NCBI GenBank assembly: GCA_020631735.1
Contig: CM036162.1
Coordinates: forward strand, 90,692,401-90,756,400
Direction: 5' to 3'
Length of the DNA: 64,000 bases
Source: Saccharum officinarum
Taxonomy: Eukaryota; Streptophyta; Magnoliopsida; Poales; Poaceae
Positions 59,281-64,000 of this stretch are shown in pieces (within the stretch, counting starts at the first letter, position 1; each line of letters begins with the position of its first letter). The notes below the pieces were generated by a model, which was not told the origin of the DNA, did no database searches, and saw only the letters and a program-made list of their open reading frames with translations. The position numbers and the translations under genes were made by a program.

Positions 59281-59749
59281 CAGGGCACCAGGCACACAAA
59301 ACAAAACCGGAGGGATTACACGTCCTATTGGCATTTAAAGGCGGCCCATTAAGATATGTAAGGCCTTCTAAGCCCATCCGAACGAACCGCCGTGAGGCTC
59401 TGCACGACTCCCCTGTTCCCTGCGATGCCAATCTGCGATCGCGAGCTCATTGGCCCGACAGATTTCCGTGCTCGTCACTCGTCAGCACGAACTGGTTGCT
59501 CTGTCTTGTCCTCATCGTCCTCGTACTTGTACGTGTACGTATCTCATCACTCTGAGGGGTTGACCCGGGCGTCTGCTGCCGCGAGCCGTGACGATTGAAT
59601 AGAATAGAATATTGAATATATAGCCGCCGCACATGCACGCACTCGGCACTCCCAGCGAATGCGTCAGGCGTGACACTGAACGCGAACGGTGGTGGAGATC
59701 GGGTGGATGACAGGTCCGTCGCTGTCGCCGCATAACGATCGGTACCAAC
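59281..59749. other. Intergenic DNA, nothing recognised
   Basis: No domain-bearing frame and no repeat ends recognised between the MULE-like element and the next MITE. Confidence 0.4.
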
Positions 59750-59981
59750 GGCTTGTTTAGACGGAAGAGAGAGAGTGAAATTTGGCACGATAGCATTTTC
59801 GTTTGTATTTAGCAATTATTGTCCAATCATAAATTAATTAGGCTTAAAAGATTCGTCTCGTAATTTACAATCAAACTGTGTAATTAGTTATTTTTTTATC
59901 TATATTTACTGTTTCATGCATGTGTCCCTAAATTCGATGTGACAGAGAGACAGTGAAAAAACTTGCAATCTAAACATGGCC
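59750..59981. mobile_element. MITE upstream of the PADRE gene
   Basis: The left end GGCTTGTTTAGACGGAAGAG and the right end CAATCTAAACATGGCC are an inverted pair. The core AATTAATTAGGCTTAAAAGA and TTCGTCTCGTAATTTACA is shared with the other GGCC-ended MITEs. It ends about 245 bp upstream of the PADRE gene's TATA box. Confidence 0.78.
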
Positions 59982-60224
59982 TAAGCCGCCATTTGGGCAT
60001 TTGGCGGGCGAACCTGCTGTCCTGCTGCTCCTGTCCCAATCGTCCTACTAGCAACTACGGCAGGGGGCCACGACCGCACGAGCACGGTGCATCAGTGGTC
60101 GCTTTGACGGACCAAACTCAGCTGCGGCCGGGCATGGAGTGCTGTGCAAGATCTCCCTGTCGGCGCCATCGACACCGACAGCGACACGGCCTGCGTCATC
60201 GCTCGACCACGCGAATCGGTGTCC

Positions 60225-60232
60225 CTATAAAA
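60225..60232 (+). promoter_or_regulatory. TATA box of the PADRE gene
   Basis: CTATAAAA lies 131 bp before the start codon, predicting a leader of about 100 bases. Confidence 0.65.
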
Positions 60233-60363
60233 CCAACACCACCACTCGTGCAGCACCACCTGCCCGAACCGGCGCGACCAAGACCCCGAGACCAACCAAC
60301 CCACCTAGCCAGACGGATCGATCCACAGAAACAAGACAAACACATACACACCACGAGCAAGAA

Positions 60364-61047
60364 ATGGGCGCCTGCGTCTCGTTCTCGCGCTCGCCGCCGT
60401 CGCCATCAACAGCAGAGGCGTCCCACTCCCAGCGAACCGCGGCGGCCACGGTCAAGGTAGTGAACCTGGACGGCTCCATGGCGCAGCTGGCGGGGCCGGT
60501 CACGGCGCGCGAGGCGCTGGCACCGGGCGACGGCGACGGCGGGCGCCAGCGCCACCACCGCGTCTCATCGCCGCCGCCGCGGGTCATCCTCTGCAGCGCC
60601 GACGAGCTGGGCTACGACGCGCCCCCGCGCGCGCTGGCCGCGGGCGAGGCGCTCCAGCTGGGTCAGCTCTACTTCGTACTCCCCGCCTCCGCGCTGCGCC
60701 GCCCGCTCTCCGCCAAGGACATGGCCGCGCTCGCCGTCAGGGCAGCCACGGCGCTCGCGGCCGAGGCGGGCTTGTCGCCGCGGCGCGATAAACAGGGCGG
60801 GACGACGGCGGCGAGCAAGCGCCGGCGGATGCGGCGGCAGGCGACGGCGCGAGTGGCTCCGCTTCTGGTCGCCGTGAGCAAAGAGAGCCCGCCTGATGGT
60901 GGGTACGCGGCGCGTGCGGCGGTTCAAGACGGTGAACGCACGATGGGGACGACGAGGAAGGGCGCTGCTGGTTACAGAACCGGCGGTTCTCGCCATCGTG
61001 CTGCCGTCGTGCAGAGGTTAAGCGCTATTGCGGAAGACGGCGAGTGA
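60364..61047 (+). CDS. PADRE/DUF4228 domain protein
   Basis: A 227-residue single-exon protein. The start MGACVSFS has Gly2 and Cys4, a typical plant N-myristoylation and palmitoylation signal, so membrane attachment is likely (inference). The DUF4228/PADRE fold spans about residues 29-125: a TVKVVNLDGSMAQLAGPVTA strand region, VILCSADELGYDAPPRAL, and LQLGQLYFVLPASALRRPLS, the best-conserved part of the family. The rest is basic and disordered (KRRRMRRQ), ending RLSAIAEDGE, a C-terminal motif common in this family. PADRE genes respond to pathogens and abiotic stress; the biochemical role is unknown. An upstream in-frame ATG exists at 60139, but it lies before the TATA box, so the start at 60364 is preferred. 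Other long frames here are GC shadows. Confidence 0.88.
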   Translation: MGACVSFSRSPPSPSTAEASHSQRTAAATVKVVNLDGSMAQLAGPVTAREALAPGDGDGGRQRHHRVSSPPPRVILCSADELGYDAPPRALAAGEALQLGQLYFVLPASALRRPLSAKDMAALAVRAATALAAEAGLSPRRDKQGGTTAASKRRRMRRQATARVAPLLVAVSKESPPDGGYAARAAVQDGERTMGTTRKGAAGYRTGGSRHRAAVVQRLSAIAEDGE

Positions 61048-61673
61048 TCCATCCGTATATCGGCTCAGCTGTTTTTATCCTTGCTGCACTGCATGGTCGG
61101 TGCCACAACCGTACCGATGGATCAAGCTTTGATCACGGGCCAGGCAATGCCTGGCTCCTCTGTTTCAAGATAGGAGGAGATCAAAGCCAACATGAACGTC
61201 AATGTATATAGTGCGTACAGCGTACAGGCTACACTACACTCCCATTCGTTTGTGTGTAACATGCATGGTAATTTGGGTTATGGAGACCCATGGATCAACA
61301 ACGTGATAATTACAAGTTTACACCCATGGTAATTTGATGTAGTGCAAGGCAAGTTCGCCATTATATTCAGTCGTCACTGGAATTCGTCCACGCTGCTGTT
61401 GCACTCGTGCTCCCGTTAGGACGGTTAGGTGGATACTACTTTACTAACTTTTTTGAAGAAACGAAACTACTGTACTATTATATTACTGGACGCCTCGAGC
61501 ATGCGTGAATGATAAGAGATCCAGAAATATGGATGACCATTCCACATTGAAGACTTCTTCTGATGCCGGTCAAATTATAAAGCAATAGCTTCAGCAGTGG
61601 TCAGTGGAGGTTACCTACTATCAAGCCCCAGGTTTGATACCGATGTATTTCTTCCAGTTGTAGGTGTCATTGG
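61048..61673. other. 3' flank of the PADRE gene
   Basis: AT-leaning non-coding DNA including the presumed 3' UTR; nothing else recognised. Confidence 0.45.
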
Positions 61674-61787
61674 TCGTGTTCGGCTGGTCTAGACAGAACT
61701 GAAATCGGCAGGTTCCAGACTGGCTCTAGCTAGGCAGACCTGCTGAAATCAGCCGTAACCAGCCAAGTCTGGACCAGCCGAACCTGC
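61674..61787. mobile_element. Short palindromic MITE with GTTCGGCTGGTC ends
   Basis: The left CGTGTTCGGCTGGTCTAGAC pairs with the right CTGGACCAGCCGAACCTG. The interior continues the partial palindrome (TGAAATC ... CAGCCG). Confidence 0.75.
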
Positions 61788-62429
61788 CCATTCTCACCAA
61801 TAGCAATATGCTTGTTATAAACCTCATCAATCTCACGTTTTCCAGATCTAGTCTTCCATAGATATCTATAGGGATTTAGGCATTTAGCACATGTATGTAT
61901 TCATATAGGTAAGTGTGCATGCTTATGGGTAAAAGGGCATCCGATTTTTATAGCGGTAACCCTATAAATTATAGACCCAGTCTTAGGTGAAGTTAAGGAC
62001 ATATGGAAATCCAAAATCAGACTTGAATTTTCCTAATAGTTGCTTGTGTAACGTACATGAAATTGTCTGCAAATAGGTAATAGTTCAAATATGGTGAAAT
62101 AGATGAATTGCTGAGAAAAACATTTTCAAAGGTGGTTATCTTAAAACCTCCGCCTTTCGCCAGCACTATCGGTGTTTAAAGTGATGCTAGTGTAAATGTG
62201 CTATTTTTACTGCCCTTTTCACACGGTGGATGAAACCACCTCTAATAAAGATCAAATTCTACCACCAGTATGAATCATCTTTGTACTAGTGTTTAGAGGT
62301 ACTTTGGCAAAAGGATTGCACTGGGTATCTTCCAAGGACATGAAACAGATAAATTATTCTTTAACATGACATAGTCTTTAAGCTGAGACATGTTTTACTC
62401 AGTGTAATGGGCTAATGGCACAAATAACT
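61788..62429. other. AT-rich intergenic DNA, nothing recognised
   Basis: No supported gene or repeat boundary. Confidence 0.45.
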
Positions 62430-62940
62430 TTTTTCTTTGAGTGAAACGACGGGGGACGAAAAGTCCCCATTTGATATACTAACCACATATTCCAATCAAG
62501 ACTGATGGTGGAGGGCAATAAACCGACAGGGTGAACCCTGAGTGCAATTACAAATCATTGAACAGGAAGGAGAGGATGTTACATAGGGAACATTTGACAC
62601 CACACTATAAGATTCAAACGTAGCTGGTGTAGGGCTCGGTATCTCCGTGCCATGGTAGAGTTCTTGCAGGCAGCGAGCAGTCGAAGAAGACTGGGTTGTT
62701 CCCCACGAAACACCACACCATTGCGATGGTTCCAGAGCTCCCAACAACAGAGGAGTAAGAAGGTTGTCGCTACCTGGAGTTCCACAGCTCGCAGACAGGG
62801 GCAACGTGACCCGTCGCCACTCGAACATGATTCCAGAAGCCGGCCTCAAAGGGAGAGCCAGAGATGATATGATCTGCAGATTCCTCCCCTTCCCTGCTTG
62901 GTAGAGCTCGCAACACACATTCTCCATAGTCGTTTTCCTC
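62430..62940 (-). pseudogene. LINE 3' fragment (C-terminal zf-RVT region), frameshifted
   Basis: On the minus strand one frame reads LLCCWELWNHRNGVVFRGEQ, the W-x-x-RN-x-x-VF signature near the end of plant LINE ORF2. Neighbouring frames carry the flanking parts, so the copy is broken. Downstream it keeps a LINE-type 3' end with GACTTTTCGTCCCC and a short A-rich tail near 62430. The 5' portion is missing. Confidence 0.65.
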
Positions 62941-63076
62941 TAGAGGTTGTCTCTACTCTAAATTATGTTTTGCACCGGTAGGCACCCAAGGAATCTCACC
63001 CGCGGGAAGGCCAAATTTCTCTAGACGAACCTGTGCACAAAAATAAATTTATAGCCTAGCCTATTTATTTACCATA

Positions 63077-63300
63077 CTCCTCCGTCCCAAAAAAATGCAA
63101 TTTTAGAACAGTGTCATGTTTTAGTATATCAAATTTTATCAATTATAGATAAAAAAGTATAAATATTTATAATGTTAAATAAATACCGTTAGATTAATTA
63201 CGAAATATATTTTCATAATTAATTGATTTGGAGTCATAGATGTGAATACCATTTACTAGAAATTTGATCAAATATGAAGCACTTTAACTAGCACGTAATC
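63077..63300. mobile_element. Decayed Stowaway-like MITE
   Basis: The left end CTCCTCCGTCCC is preceded by TA and has the AT-rich interior of this group. The right end is not recognisable, so the boundary is approximate. Confidence 0.5.
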
Positions 63301-63434
63301 CATACATTCTTTTGGGAAGAGAGGCCGTACATAACAGGCTATCTCATACAATATTTTCAATGCCATACATTTTATTTATTGATGAAGCTAAGTACAATGC
63401 AACTGTCAACATACCTGTCGTGCTGCTAGGCTCA

Positions 63435-63874
63435 GACTATCCGCACTCATGGACCTCTATATTCATCCTCTATACGTCCTAGTCAGCAAGATTCTCTCAT
63501 CTATACTCAATTCTCCCGCATCCATCCATCCTCTATATCATCCTCTATCCACTCTATCCACTGTGGGACCCACTTGTCACTTTATCTAAATATATCCATG
63601 TGTGATCTGGTTTTGAAGGATTTATTGAGACGAATTTAATGGTGAAATCGAAATTTAATTTGGATTTTTGGTTTGTGAGTTATAGCATTTTTTCCTTTGT
63701 TTAGCTAGTGGGGCCCGCCACTATAGAGTATAGAGTAAGCACAGTACTACTCTAAATATAGAGTGAGAGAAATGATAGAGTATCGTTTTAGAGTACCCAG
63801 TGCAACAGTTTTTACTCTATATTCATACTCTAAAGGTTTAGAGTATCGTTTTAGAGTACCCACTGCGGGTAGTC
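63435..63874 (+). mobile_element. TACTCTAAA-type MITE, full length
   Basis: The left end GACTATCCGCACTC and the right end CTGCGGGTAGTC are an inverted pair. The 440-bp interior includes GTGGGACCCACTTGTCAC, GTGGGGCCCGCCACTATAG and a GAGTATCGTTTTAGAGTA subterminal repeat. Further copies are at 20514 (inverted) and 9309 (partial). Confidence 0.9.
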
Positions 63875-63962
63875 TTGTCCTTGTCTCATCTTCCATCTTC
63901 CGTCAGAGGACGAAGTCAGAAACCGTTAATGTGCTTGTATTGTCGCAAAATTATCCCATCCA

Positions 63963-64000
63963 GGCCACATTTAGATTGTGAAAAATTTTCAAACCGATGA
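63963..64000 (+). mobile_element. Left end of a GGCC-type MITE, cut by the window edge
   Basis: GGCCACATTTAGATTGTGAA then TTTCAAACCGATGA matches the left end at 12888 (GGCCACGATTGGATTGTGAA then TTTCAAACCGATGA). Confidence 0.7.

Noticed and set aside
1..64000. CRISPR arrays, tRNA or rRNA genes
   Set aside because: No regularly spaced identical repeats and no convincing tRNA B-box/cloverleaf or rRNA segment were seen by eye; the TGGTATCAGAGC sites are retroelement primer-binding sites and not tRNA genes.

Overview
The window is nuclear DNA of a grass. The evidence is intron-containing genes with GC-rich first exons, Stowaway-type MITEs with TA target duplications, many MITEs with a GGCC(T)TGTTTAG-type end, and nested LTR retrotransposons. 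A panicoid/andropogonoid grass (sorghum, sugarcane, Miscanthus or maize relative) is my inference from the repeat content; no species is claimed. There are four credible host genes. Most of the rest is transposable elements in various states of decay.

Layout. 1-5450: a LINE 3' fragment, then MITEs in intergenic DNA. 5451-9208 (minus): a SEN1-type superfamily 1 RNA/DNA helicase gene, cut at its 5' side by a 100-N assembly gap (9209-9308) and carrying an apparent 1-bp deletion in the Walker A motif. 9309-13700: a gap-truncated MITE, a GC-rich stretch, two tandem duplications and a cluster of MITEs. 13737-20513 (plus): a complete nine-exon gene for a long proton pump-interactor (PPI1) family protein of 1497 residues, with an acidic N-terminal half containing an internal repeat and a C-terminal membrane anchor. 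20514-25492: a full-length MITE and AT-rich DNA without a recognisable gene. 25493-41071: a 15.6-kb tandem composite LTR retrotransposon (LTR-internal-LTR-internal-partial LTR) in minus orientation, flanked by a perfect 5-bp duplication GAGCC. It encodes only gag; no pol was seen. It splits a GC-rich segment that continues on both sides. 41072-47910: MITEs, a hAT-like insertion, GC-rich islands and a degenerate minisatellite. 48034-48867 (minus): an intronless DC1-domain protein gene. 49550-54060: MITEs, a LINE fragment, and a 763-bp hAT-type element with a perfect 8-bp duplication. 54327-59270: a Mutator-like element bounded by a 10-bp direct repeat, with a 4.06-kb LTR nested in it. 60364-61047 (plus): a small PADRE/DUF4228 gene with an acylation-type N-terminus. 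61048-64000: intergenic DNA with a LINE fragment and further MITEs.

The four host genes have no obvious shared pathway: RNA/DNA helicase, proton-pump interactor, DC1 zinc-binding protein, PADRE stress-type protein. The novelty lies mainly in repeat architecture: the single-TSD tandem array of a gag-only retroelement, a CpG-dense GACCGGACGCG minisatellite inside its LTRs, and the nested MULE/LTR. I found no CRISPR array, operon or prokaryote-type system.
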